A stretch of 64,000 nt of DNA, from positions 370,142 to 434,141 of the forward strand of contig NZ_JAINUY010000005.1 of the NCBI RefSeq assembly GCF_020026915.1, given 5' to 3'. Origin of the DNA: Flavobacterium potami. GTDB lineage: Bacteria; Bacteroidota; Bacteroidia; Flavobacteriales; Flavobacteriaceae. The position numbers were made by a program, and so were the translations under genes. The notes beneath the pieces were generated by a model, which made no database searches, was not told the DNA's origin, and saw only the letters and a list, made by a program, of their open reading frames with translations. Positions 44,559 to 53,582 of the stretch are shown one piece after another. Position 1 is the first letter of the stretch. Each line of letters starts with the position of its first letter.

Positions 44559-45551
44559 ATGGAAATTATAAAATGGGGAATTATTGGCTGCGGGAATGTA
44601 ACCGAAGTTAAGAGCGGACCTGCTTTTCAAAAAGCTCCAAATTCGGCTTTAGTGGCAGTAATGCGAAGAGATGCGGCTAAAGCAGAAGATTATGCAAAAC
44701 GTCATAATGTTCCAAAGTGGTATTCTAAAGCTGAGGATTTAATCAATGATCCAGAGGTTGATGCCGTTTATATTGCTACTCCTCCATCTTCTCATAAAGA
44801 ATACACCATTTTATGCGCCAAAGCGGGAAAACCTGTTTATGTTGAAAAACCAATGGCTTTGACTTTTGAAGAATGCAACGAAATGATCAGCGTATGTAAA
44901 GAACACAATGTTCCATTATTTGTTGCTTATTACAGAAGAGGTCTTCCTCGTTTTCTAAAAATTAAAGAAATAATCGACCAAGGAAAATTAGGAACTATTA
45001 GACATGTAAATTGTGTTTTATACCATCCTTTTGAGAAACGTTATGATGATGAAATCAATCTTCCGTGGACTGTTCTTCCTCATATTTCCGGAGGTGGAAT
45101 TTTTGTTGATTTAGCTTGTCATACTTTAGATTTTCTTGATTTTGTTTTGGGTCCGATAAAATCAGTTCGCGGACACGCTTCTTCTCAATTAATGGCATAT
45201 CCTGCTGAAGATGCGGTTTCGATGTCTTTCTTATTTGAAAATGGAATTCACGGATCGGGAATCTGGAATTTTGCGAGTTTTGAACGTTACGATAATACTG
45301 AAATAGTTGGTGATAAAGGAAAAATCTCTTTCTCTACTTTTGGAAATGATCCTCTACATATTCAATATGTTAACGGAGAAAAAGAAACCATTACAATAGA
45401 AAATCCGCTGCATATTCAACAACCATTTATCGAAACTGTGATTGCTGATCTTTTGGGTAATGGAACTTCTCCATCTAAAGGAACTTCTGGAGCTAGAACA
45501 ACTTGGGTTATCGATCAGGTTTTGAAGGATTTTAGAGAAGCTTCGAAATAG
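44559..45551 (+). CDS. Gfo/Idh/MocA-family oxidoreductase
   Basis: This 330-residue NAD(P)-dependent oxidoreductase has the N-terminal Rossmann motif GIIGCGNV (about residues 6-13), the conserved VEKPMAL segment (about 94-100) and a C-terminal alpha/beta domain. A HTLDF stretch near residues 187-191 may carry the catalytic His region. The family oxidises or epimerises sugars, inositols or related polyols; the substrate cannot be named here. Single gene between two repeat-filled gaps. Confidence 0.9.
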   Translation: MEIIKWGIIGCGNVTEVKSGPAFQKAPNSALVAVMRRDAAKAEDYAKRHNVPKWYSKAEDLINDPEVDAVYIATPPSSHKEYTILCAKAGKPVYVEKPMALTFEECNEMISVCKEHNVPLFVAYYRRGLPRFLKIKEIIDQGKLGTIRHVNCVLYHPFEKRYDDEINLPWTVLPHISGGGIFVDLACHTLDFLDFVLGPIKSVRGHASSQLMAYPAEDAVSMSFLFENGIHGSGIWNFASFERYDNTEIVGDKGKISFSTFGNDPLHIQYVNGEKETITIENPLHIQQPFIETVIADLLGNGTSPSKGTSGARTTWVIDQVLKDFREASK

Positions 45552-45564
45552 TATATTTTAAAAT

Positions 45565-45692
45565 GAATTGCCTCCTGCTTTAGCTGGAGGTCAAAAATTG
45601 ACTAAAACAAAAAGGCTTTAGCCGAACTGAGGTTTGGCTAAAGCCTTAACATTTAAAAGCCAAATACCTCCAGCTAAAGCAGGAGGCAATTC
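45565..45692. repeat. Intergenic inverted repeat, family B
   Basis: GAATTGCCTCCTGCTTTAGC is mirrored by GCTAAAGCAGGAGGCAATTC, with an inner AAGGCTTTAGCC...GGCTAAAGCC pair. Stem of about 20 perfect pairs plus an inner one. Confidence 0.9.
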
Positions 45693-45700
45693 ACCAAACA

Positions 45701-45736
45701 AAAAAGAGGATATTCTTTCGAATATCCTCTTTTTTT
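45701..45736. terminator. Hairpin terminator for the beta-barrel gene
   Basis: GAGGATATT (45706-45714) pairs with AATATCCTC (45721-45729), flanked by A and T runs, so it works on either strand. Confidence 0.8.
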
Positions 45737-45756
45737 AAACTTTAAATGGATTAAAA

Positions 45757-46713
45757 TTATAGGCTGTATTTGATACCTAATGTTAATCCTAAACCTGAAA
45801 TTCCAACGTATGAACTTAATTCGTCCATTGCCTCATTAGGTCTTGTTGTATCTCTTTTATCTGGAGTAGCTGTGTTTGGATTAAAAGCCGGATTATTAGA
45901 ATTAACATCTAATCTATCTCTATAATTAGTATGAATTTGTGCCGTAGTTCTTGTAGCCAATGCATCGTTACCATTTACAGTAAATTCAGTTGTTTCTTTT
46001 GTTTTTCCGTGAACTGTAAAATTACGGTATTCTAATTCTGCAAAAGCTGAAAGATGTGATGTCAGTTTAAAAGTTGTACCAACCGCAGCCGTAAATCCTA
46101 TTGTTGGGTTTGGTTTTACTTTATCAACGCTATGAACATCTCCAAAAGCAACAGGAGCTCCTGTATTTGGATTAAATGCGATTGGCGCATAAGCGTCAGA
46201 CGTAATTTCTAAATCTCCATGAATAGGAACTAAAACCCCTACTTTAGTATATGGTTCAAAACCACCAGATTCTCCTAAAAACATTACAATTGCAGGCGCT
46301 AAATCAAAAGCTGTAATTTGACCTACAGATTTGAAGCTATATTCTCCTGTTGGAGTAATTGGCGTATCGGTAGTTGTTTGAGCCATTTTTTTATCATTAC
46401 TATTGTAGTAATTCACTCCTAATTCAACTCCTAAACGAGTAGAAAATCTATAACCTGCTGTAATACCAGTTCTAAAACCTTGACCAAAAGAACCAGTGAT
46501 ACTTTTTTCAGATACTAATTGTCCTCCTACATATGTTTTATCCAATGGTAAATTTCCTCCAACAACTGGAAACTCAGTTGAAGCGGTTTGATTGAAGTAT
46601 GACCCTCCTAATTTGAAATACCAGCTTTCTGGTTTATCTGCTTTTTCTGTTGTCTGCGCTACTGAAGCCATAGAGCAAACTAATAATCCTAATAAAAATA
46701 GGTTCTTTTTCAT
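45757..46713 (-). CDS. Outer-membrane beta-barrel protein
   Basis: This 318-residue protein has a signal peptide (about residues 1-20) and repeated amphipathic beta strands ending LGLTLGIKYSL, a barrel-type terminus. Features such as GFRTGITAGYRFSTRLGVELGVNYY (in part) recall OmpA-barrel/OmpW-like or porin-like proteins of the Bacteroidota. No C-terminal peptidoglycan-binding OmpA domain is present. Function unknown; possibly a porin or structural protein. Single gene upstream of dnaE in the same direction, separated by 178 bases. Confidence 0.8.
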   Translation of the reverse strand: MKKNLFLLGLLVCSMASVAQTTEKADKPESWYFKLGGSYFNQTASTEFPVVGGNLPLDKTYVGGQLVSEKSITGSFGQGFRTGITAGYRFSTRLGVELGVNYYNSNDKKMAQTTTDTPITPTGEYSFKSVGQITAFDLAPAIVMFLGESGGFEPYTKVGVLVPIHGDLEITSDAYAPIAFNPNTGAPVAFGDVHSVDKVKPNPTIGFTAAVGTTFKLTSHLSAFAELEYRNFTVHGKTKETTEFTVNGNDALATRTTAQIHTNYRDRLDVNSNNPAFNPNTATPDKRDTTRPNEAMDELSSYVGISGLGLTLGIKYSL

Positions 46714-46772
46714 AATTTTGATTTATTGATTTATACAAACTTAGAGCATTTTTAACATATTCTTACAGTTTG

Positions 46773-46780
46773 CAAAGTTA
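46773..46780 (-). promoter_or_regulatory. -7 box of the beta-barrel gene
   Basis: TAACTTTG read on the minus strand, about 60 bases upstream of the ATG at 46713. No -33 partner at normal distance, so tentative. Confidence 0.35.
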
Positions 46781-46891
46781 GACTTGGAACGAAATCGTTG
46801 TAATTTTGGGCAATATTACTAAAAAACTATTATGCACGCATATTTTTAACACAAAAAATTAACATCTGTTTAAATTTTAACTGTTAAATTT

Positions 46892-49800
46892 TTAGTTCAG
46901 TTTAAAATTGATCTGCATTTTCTCCAATTCCTGCAATAATTCGGCTGAAATTCTAATTTTTAATCGGCGGCTTGGCATTGTCAATTTGGTCACTACTTTT
47001 ATTTCTTCCACCTCATTAACCTCTTGTATTTTGGTGTCTTCCATTGCAGCATCTTCGTTTTCATCTTCAAAAACTGCATCATCTGCATTTTCAAAATCTG
47101 TTGGTGTTTCTACCTCAACCAGTTTTTTTATTTTTTCTAATTCCATGATTTCAAAAGTCACAGTATTATCGCCTTTATTTTCATTAAATAAATGACTCAG
47201 TTTATGTATAAATTCAGGATGAAGATCTTTTATATTCAATAAAACAATTAGTTTTTTAGCAAAAGCTTCCAGAATATCCTGCAATTGTCTAATCTCAACA
47301 AACTGCATTCTAGGATCTGACTTTTTACCGGTATCGTGATTTACCCATCCGTCTTTGATCAATATTTTCAAAAAGGCGAAATTGTTTTGAATCAAGAAAT
47401 GGCGGAACTTCAAATATTCCTCTCCAAAAATCTTAAACTCATAACTTTCATCATAACCTTCTAAATTGAACGCCGCCCAACCTTTTCCGTTTTTAGCCAC
47501 ACGGTGTTGTACATTATTGATAATTCCGGCAAAATGTAAATTCTTTCCAACATATTCATTCATACTTTTTAATGCTTCCAATCGGGCATTGCAGAAGTAT
47601 TTCATTTCAAATCTAAAATCATCAAGCGGATGTCCAGAAATGTAGATTCCGACAACTTCTTTCTCTTTTGCCAATTTTTCCATTGTACTCCAGTCTTCAC
47701 ATGGCGGTACAATTGGTTCGGCGATTTGCACTTCGCTGGCTTCTCCAAACAAACTTACTTGCGAAGAGTTTTCATTTTCCTGAAACTTAGATCCGTAACG
47801 CATTGCTTTTTCGTAGAAGGTAATTCCGTCACCATCATCATGGAAATATTGCGCTCTGGTTGTTCCTTCAAACGAATCAAAACCTCCTGCCAATGCTAAA
47901 TTCTCAATCGCTTTTTTATTAGCTGCACGCAAATCGATTCGCTTCGCTAAATCAAAAATCGATTTATATCTTCCGTCTTTTCTGTTTTCTACAATAGTTT
48001 CAACGGCTCCAGCTCCTACTCCTTTAATCGCCCCCATTCCGAAACGAACGGCGTAATCATCGTTTACCGTAAATTTATAGTACGATTCGTTTACGTCTGG
48101 TCCAAGAACTTGTAATCCCATACGTTTACATTCTTCCATAAAGAACGAAACTTGCTTGATATCGTTCATGTTATTCGAAAGTACTGCTGCCATATATTCA
48201 GCAGGATAATGCGCTTTCAAATAAGCAGTTTGGTACGCGATCCAAGCATAACAAGTCGAGTGTGATTTGTTGAATGCGTAACTCGCAAAAGCTTCCCAGT
48301 CTTTCCAGATTTTCTCCAGAACTTTGGCATCATGACCTTTTGCGGCTGCTTGTTCAACAAACTTTGGTTTCATTTTATCTAGTACGTCTTTTTGTTTCTT
48401 ACCCATCGCTTTACGCAAGACGTCGGCCTCACCCTTTGTAAATCCTGCCAAAGACTGAGACAAAAGCATTACTTGCTCTTGGTAAACTGTAATTCCGTAG
48501 GTTTCCGATAAATATTCAGCACAGGCATCTAAATCGTATTTAATTTCCTCGTCGCCATTTTTTCTTCGAACGAAAGACGGAATATACTCCAAAGGTCCCG
48601 GACGATACAAGGCATTCATGGCAATTAAATCTCCAAATACCGTTGGTTTCAGATCTTTCATGTATTTCTGCATCCCAGGCGACTCATATTGGAAGATTCC
48701 GACTGTTTCACCTCTTTGGAAAAGCGCATACGTTTCTTCATCATCAATTGGAAAAGTATCTGGATTTAATTCAATTCCCGTTCTATATTTTACCAGTTTT
48801 ACGGTATCTTTTATCAGCGTAAGGGTCTTCAGACCCAAGAAGTCCATTTTCAGCAATCCGGCACTTTCTGCAACCGAGTTATCAAACTGTGTTACATATA
48901 AATCCGAATCTTTTGCTGTCGTAACCGGAACATAATTCGTAATATCCGACGGCGTAATGATTACCCCGCAGGCGTGAATTCCCGTATTACGCATAGATCC
49001 TTCAAGGATTTTTGCCTGCTGAATGGTTTCTCCTGCCAAATCATCTTCATTGGCAATCGCGATTAATTCTTTTACATTGTCAAATTCATCCGAACGAAGT
49101 GCTTTTTTCACTTCCTCTTCACTTTCCGAAATAAAACGCGCCAAATTCCATTTTGACGGCATCATTCCCGGAATCAGTTTGGCAATTCTATCGGCTTCAA
49201 ACAATGGTAAATCCAGTACACGCGCCGTATCACGAATCGCCGATTTGGTCGCCATTTTACCGTAAGTGATAATCTGCGCCACCTGTTTTTGACCGTATTT
49301 GTTGATTACGTATTCCATTACACGTCCACGACCCTCGTCATCAAAGTCGATATCAATATCGGGCATCGATACACGGTCAGGATTCAGGAAACGCTCAAAA
49401 AGTAAGTCGTATTTAATCGGGTCAATATTGGTAATTCCTAAACAATATGCAACCGCAGATCCGGCTGCAGAACCACGCCCAGGTCCCACCGAAACATCCA
49501 TATTTCTAGCTTCGGCGATGAAATCCTGTACAATCAAGAAATAACCAGGATATCCTGAATTGGAAATCGTCATCAATTCAAAATCCAAACGTTCTTGAAT
49601 CGATTCAGTAATTTCGCCGTATCTTCTTTTTGCACCTTCCATAGTAAGATGGCGCAAATATTTATTTTCTCCACGAACACCACCGTCCTCTTCATCTTCC
49701 GGCACCATAAATTCATCAGGAATTTCGAATTTCGGAAGCAATACATCACGATAAAGCGAATATCCTTCAACTTTATCTATAATTTCTTGAATGTTGATAA

Positions 49801-51424
49801 TCGCTTCTGGTAAATCGGCAAAGAGTTTTTTCATCTCTTCTTGCGACTTGAAATAATATTCCTGATTTGGAAGCCCGTAACGGTAACCACGACCACGACC
49901 AATTGGCGTTGCCTGCTTTTCACCGTCTTTTACACACAATAAAATATCGTGTGCGTTGGCATCTTCTTTATTTAAATAATAGGTATTGTTAGTCGCAATT
50001 AACTTGACATTGTGTTTTTGAGAAAACTCAATCAAAGTTTTGTTGACACGATTTTCATCTTCCTGATTGTGGCGCATTACTTCCAAATAGAAATCTTCGC
50101 CAAATTGTTCTTTCCACCAAATTAAGGCTTCTTCTGCTTGGTTTTCACCAATATTCAAGATTTTACTCGGAATTTCTCCGTATAAATTCCCAGACAAAAC
50201 CATGATATCGCCTTTGTATTGCTCAACGATCTTTCTGTCAATTCTCGGAACATAATAAAATCCGTCAGTGTAGGCAATCGAGGCCATTTTAGCCAAGTTG
50301 TGATAACCGGCTTTATTTTTAGCCATTAAAACAACTTGATAACCATTGTCTTTTTTGCTTTTATCTAAGTGGTTTTCGCAGATATTAAATTCGCAACCCA
50401 CAATAGGTTTCACCTCTGTTTCTGTTGGTTCTTCTCCCGCTTCAACTAATGCTTTATTTTTTCCAGAAGCCGCTTTGTTGTGGTTCATAACAGCACTCAC
50501 AAAATGGAAAGCTCCCATCATGTTTCCTGTATCTGTCATCGCCACGGCTGGCATTCCGTTTTTAGCGGAAGCTGCCACAATATTTCCAACTCCAATAGTC
50601 GATTGCAAAACCGAAAACTGGGTATGATTGTGTAAATGCGCAAATTTGGCCGCTTTGAAATCGGCTTTTTCTTCTTCTGAAACAACAGTCTGCTGACCTT
50701 CTCCAGCAAGAGCTTTAAGCTGTTCTCTGATTTTATCAGAAGCCGCTTTTAAGTTGATGTGTTTTAAACCAATTAACTTGAATGGTTCCGCATTTCTTTC
50801 TTGAAATTCTTTGAAATACTCTTTCGGAACATCCAGTTCTTCTTTGGTGAAAACTTCTCTTCTAACCAATTCTAAGAAACAACGCGTAGTTGCCTCAACA
50901 TCGGCAGTTGCGTTGTGCGCTTCCGCGAAAGGAACATTGAATAAATATTCGTGAAGTTCCGTCAAAGTTGGAAGTTTGAATTTTCCTCCACGACCTCCGG
51001 GAAGCTGTAATAACGAAGCCGTAACTTCGGTACAGGTATCCAAAACAGGCATAGAACTCATTTGAGATTCTACTCCCATTCTATGGAATTCGGCTCCCAT
51101 AATATTAACGTCGAATCCTAAATTCTGACCTACAATATATTTCGTTTTGCTTAATGCAATATTGAATTTCTCTAAAACTTCGGCCAAAGTGATTCCATCG
51201 GCTTCAGCCAATTCAGTCGAGATTCCGTGAATACGTTCAGCATCATACGGAATATTAAATCCTTCTGGTTTTACCAAATAATCCTGATGCTCGATAAGCT
51301 GTCCCATCTCGTCATGCAATTGCCAAGCGATCTGTATACAGCGAGGCCAGTTATCAGAATCGGTGATTGGCGCATCCCAGCGTTTTGGTAGTCCGGTTGT
51401 TTCGGTATCGAATATTAAATACAT
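46892..51424 (-). CDS. dnaE: DNA polymerase III alpha subunit with N-terminal proofreading exonuclease
   Basis: This 1510-residue protein is larger than E. coli DnaE (1160) because of an N-terminal DEDDh exonuclease domain (residues 1-about 200), with FDTETTGLP and the HNATADVEAT motif. A PHP domain follows (about 260-480, HLHNHTQFS), then the polymerase core with the palm motif PDIDIDFDDEGRG and DEEDD-type fingers, a helix-hairpin-helix region, an OB fold and an acidic C-terminal extension. It is the main replicative polymerase with built-in editing. The N-terminal fusion occurs in Bacteroidota. Single gene, minus strand. Confidence 0.95.
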   Translation of the reverse strand: MYLIFDTETTGLPKRWDAPITDSDNWPRCIQIAWQLHDEMGQLIEHQDYLVKPEGFNIPYDAERIHGISTELAEADGITLAEVLEKFNIALSKTKYIVGQNLGFDVNIMGAEFHRMGVESQMSSMPVLDTCTEVTASLLQLPGGRGGKFKLPTLTELHEYLFNVPFAEAHNATADVEATTRCFLELVRREVFTKEELDVPKEYFKEFQERNAEPFKLIGLKHINLKAASDKIREQLKALAGEGQQTVVSEEEKADFKAAKFAHLHNHTQFSVLQSTIGVGNIVAASAKNGMPAVAMTDTGNMMGAFHFVSAVMNHNKAASGKNKALVEAGEEPTETEVKPIVGCEFNICENHLDKSKKDNGYQVVLMAKNKAGYHNLAKMASIAYTDGFYYVPRIDRKIVEQYKGDIMVLSGNLYGEIPSKILNIGENQAEEALIWWKEQFGEDFYLEVMRHNQEDENRVNKTLIEFSQKHNVKLIATNNTYYLNKEDANAHDILLCVKDGEKQATPIGRGRGYRYGLPNQEYYFKSQEEMKKLFADLPEAIINIQEIIDKVEGYSLYRDVLLPKFEIPDEFMVPEDEEDGGVRGENKYLRHLTMEGAKRRYGEITESIQERLDFELMTISNSGYPGYFLIVQDFIAEARNMDVSVGPGRGSAAGSAVAYCLGITNIDPIKYDLLFERFLNPDRVSMPDIDIDFDDEGRGRVMEYVINKYGQKQVAQIITYGKMATKSAIRDTARVLDLPLFEADRIAKLIPGMMPSKWNLARFISESEEEVKKALRSDEFDNVKELIAIANEDDLAGETIQQAKILEGSMRNTGIHACGVIITPSDITNYVPVTTAKDSDLYVTQFDNSVAESAGLLKMDFLGLKTLTLIKDTVKLVKYRTGIELNPDTFPIDDEETYALFQRGETVGIFQYESPGMQKYMKDLKPTVFGDLIAMNALYRPGPLEYIPSFVRRKNGDEEIKYDLDACAEYLSETYGITVYQEQVMLLSQSLAGFTKGEADVLRKAMGKKQKDVLDKMKPKFVEQAAAKGHDAKVLEKIWKDWEAFASYAFNKSHSTCYAWIAYQTAYLKAHYPAEYMAAVLSNNMNDIKQVSFFMEECKRMGLQVLGPDVNESYYKFTVNDDYAVRFGMGAIKGVGAGAVETIVENRKDGRYKSIFDLAKRIDLRAANKKAIENLALAGGFDSFEGTTRAQYFHDDGDGITFYEKAMRYGSKFQENENSSQVSLFGEASEVQIAEPIVPPCEDWSTMEKLAKEKEVVGIYISGHPLDDFRFEMKYFCNARLEALKSMNEYVGKNLHFAGIINNVQHRVAKNGKGWAAFNLEGYDESYEFKIFGEEYLKFRHFLIQNNFAFLKILIKDGWVNHDTGKKSDPRMQFVEIRQLQDILEAFAKKLIVLLNIKDLHPEFIHKLSHLFNENKGDNTVTFEIMELEKIKKLVEVETPTDFENADDAVFEDENEDAAMEDTKIQEVNEVEEIKVVTKLTMPSRRLKIRISAELLQELEKMQINFKLN

Positions 51425-51710
51425 AGAGTTGTAAAAATCAAAATTTTAAGTTCCAAATTCCAAATCCTTCATGTCGCAATGCATTGACAATATGAAATAT
51501 AACGATATTCGGGATTAAAAGTGGAAGGGATTCAAATTTACGCTTTTTTTGGAGAAAATAAAGCCGAAATTGTTAAACAAAACAACTTGTTTTGACAAAA
51601 TATTATTAGATTTAAACATTTTAACAATCTAATTTAGACAATAATTTACACCTAAACTTGATACAGAGGATTTAATTAAATTCTAAACATAAAATTTTAA
51701 TCAAAATTCT
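51425..51710. other. 286-base divergent spacer between dnaE and a lipoprotein gene
   Basis: AT-rich region carrying the promoters of both genes. I see no repeat, hairpin or consensus box that stands out. Confidence 0.4.
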
Positions 51711-52175
51711 ATGAAAAAATACTTTTCTCTCTTTCTGATTATTCTACTAATTAGTTGTTCAGAAAAAAATCCTATTGAAAAATCTTTGGAAACAAAATCT
51801 GATGAATATTGGTGTTATTATACTAATTGCAACTCCTATTTTACCTATTTTAAGTTTAAAGACGACCAGTTATCTTATCGGTACAACAAGGATGAAAATG
51901 GAAAATTTACTACTAAACCTGAAGATCCGTTTATGCCTGAAGATCCGCAAAAATGGTCTGTTTCTGAAGACAGCATTATGACTTGGGGAAATTTTTCTTA
52001 TGATGTTGTAAGTTATAACGATAAAGCAATTGTTCTTGTTTACCCAACAAAGGAAAAGCCATATCTGAATTACCTTTTTTTAATCAAAGAAAAAGAAAGT
52101 GATTTTAAAAAATATTCGGACGATTATAACGAAAAAAGGCTATATAATCCTGAAAAATACAAGACTCATAAATAA
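51711..52175 (+). CDS. Small lipoprotein of unknown function
   Basis: This 154-residue protein has a lipoprotein signal with cysteine near residue 16 (LLISC). The mature part is hydrophilic and rich in Lys, Tyr and Asp, with several short strands and a central WGNFSYDVVSYN stretch. No domain is recognised. It lies 43 bases upstream of another likely lipoprotein (52219-53001), with which it may be co-transcribed; the pair is probably an exported accessory. No sequence similarity between the two is obvious. Confidence 0.7.
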   Translation: MKKYFSLFLIILLISCSEKNPIEKSLETKSDEYWCYYTNCNSYFTYFKFKDDQLSYRYNKDENGKFTTKPEDPFMPEDPQKWSVSEDSIMTWGNFSYDVVSYNDKAIVLVYPTKEKPYLNYLFLIKEKESDFKKYSDDYNEKRLYNPEKYKTHK

Positions 52176-52218
52176 AATTTAAAACACCAATCCAACTTCA
52201 ATAAAATAAATTTTAATA

Positions 52219-53001
52219 ATGAAAAATAAATCTGCAAAGAGTGTTAGGGTACAATATGTCATTTCATATTTTTTAATCTATTTTATTTCAGCTAGTTGTA
52301 ATCAAAGTGTTGAACCGAAAATTAACAATTCTATTCAAAATTTAATTGAAAAATATCCCCAATTAACAGCTGAAAAAAAATCAGAAAAAAGTAAAGAATT
52401 TAAGTTAGTGAAAAGTGTTAAGGAAGGCGAATTCAATATCGAAATCCAACTTTATTCACAGCCTGAAGGATATAAAAACAGAAATCATATTTTAGTTTTT
52501 ATTAATGGTAAAAAACAAATTTATGCCATGCCTCTTTTTAATAGTAAATACAGAGATTATTGGGAATTTCCATTTGATAAACTATTACAAAATGTTCCCA
52601 AAACAAATACAACTTTTACAAATCAACTTAATTCAGGCATAGATGAGCTGATTAATAATAGCGATCGAAGAAAATCAAATAAGAGGTATACATTAATCAA
52701 CGAGATGCTCACTTCCGTATTAAATTGCAAAAGAATTGAAGAAAAAGACAGTAGCAGTGTACTCCATACTTTAAGAGGAAGCTATGACATTCCAGACGAA
52801 AATATCGATTCAGCTAAAATCAGATTACGTAAAAATTACGAGTTAATGAAACGAGAATGGCATCCAGAAGAATTTTCATATAACTACAATTGTTACTTCG
52901 ACGAAACCAATGCTAGAGTTTATCAAATAGAAAATCTTGGAAATAAATTTAAAATCAAAACATATAGAATGGATTACGGATTTCATTATATAAATCTTTA
53001 A
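52219..53001 (+). CDS. Hypothetical lipoprotein-like protein
   Basis: This 260-residue protein has a hydrophobic N-terminal segment (about residues 12-27) ending SASCN, so a lipoprotein signal peptide is likely. The rest is charged and mixed alpha/beta, with no recognised domain. It is the second of two small lipoprotein genes and ends before a 581-base gap upstream of the leucine operon. Function unknown. Confidence 0.65.
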   Translation: MKNKSAKSVRVQYVISYFLIYFISASCNQSVEPKINNSIQNLIEKYPQLTAEKKSEKSKEFKLVKSVKEGEFNIEIQLYSQPEGYKNRNHILVFINGKKQIYAMPLFNSKYRDYWEFPFDKLLQNVPKTNTTFTNQLNSGIDELINNSDRRKSNKRYTLINEMLTSVLNCKRIEEKDSSSVLHTLRGSYDIPDENIDSAKIRLRKNYELMKREWHPEEFSYNYNCYFDETNARVYQIENLGNKFKIKTYRMDYGFHYINL

Positions 53002-53582
53002 AAGCTCCGATTATCCGTTTTGAATACTCATTGCGGCTTTGGAATTTAAAAATTCTTTGAATTAAATTTATCTAACTCTCTTTCTAAAAGTTTAATTTTC
53101 GAACTAAAACCAATAAAAATTCACAAAAATTCGCTTCTTGGATGTCGTAGTATTTTGCTGTTTTATTGATTCTAAATAACAAGTAAAAAACAACAATTTA
53201 CACCCTTAAAAAGTAAAAAAGCATCCATTTTTAAACAAAATCAAAACTAACAATTATTACTATTTTTATCCAATTTGTTACATATTTTTAAACAAAATCT
53301 TATATTTTATAGTGCTTTTAAGATAAATTTGCAAACTATTAAAATAAAAAACAATCAGGTAAAATCAAAATAAAAAAAGAAAAACAAAATCCGTTTCTAA
53401 ATCATTTTTCTGTCAAATTTGAAGTTGCAAAAGCCAATTGGCAATTTGTAATTTAGTTTGGGTATCGTATATAATGAAATATTGAAATTGACGCTTTTTT
53501 ATCTTTTTTTACTTTTGTTTTGCTATTATAATGAACAGGAAATTGCTGTGGTTATAGAAATTACAATTAAAAAAAATAAAAA
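53002..53582. other. 581-base AT-rich leader region upstream of leuC
   Basis: It contains no gene or strong palindrome. The only named element is the promoter at 53488-53517. The long AT-rich stretch could hold operator sites for leucine control, but no leader peptide with Leu codons or clear attenuator was found. Confidence 0.5.
53488..53517 (+). promoter_or_regulatory. Promoter of the leucine operon
   Basis: TTG (53488-53490), 19 bases, TACTTTTG (53510-53517), then about 65 bases to the leuC ATG. It matches the Bacteroidota consensus. Confidence 0.55.

Noticed and set aside
47630..50627. Several plus-strand open frames of 70-105 codons opposite dnaE
   Set aside because: They are antisense shadows of the 1510-residue polymerase, with no start signals or recognisable domains.
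53002..53582. Search for a leucine leader peptide or tRNA-like structure upstream of leuC
   Set aside because: No short frame with a run of Leu codons and no clover-leaf were found by eye.
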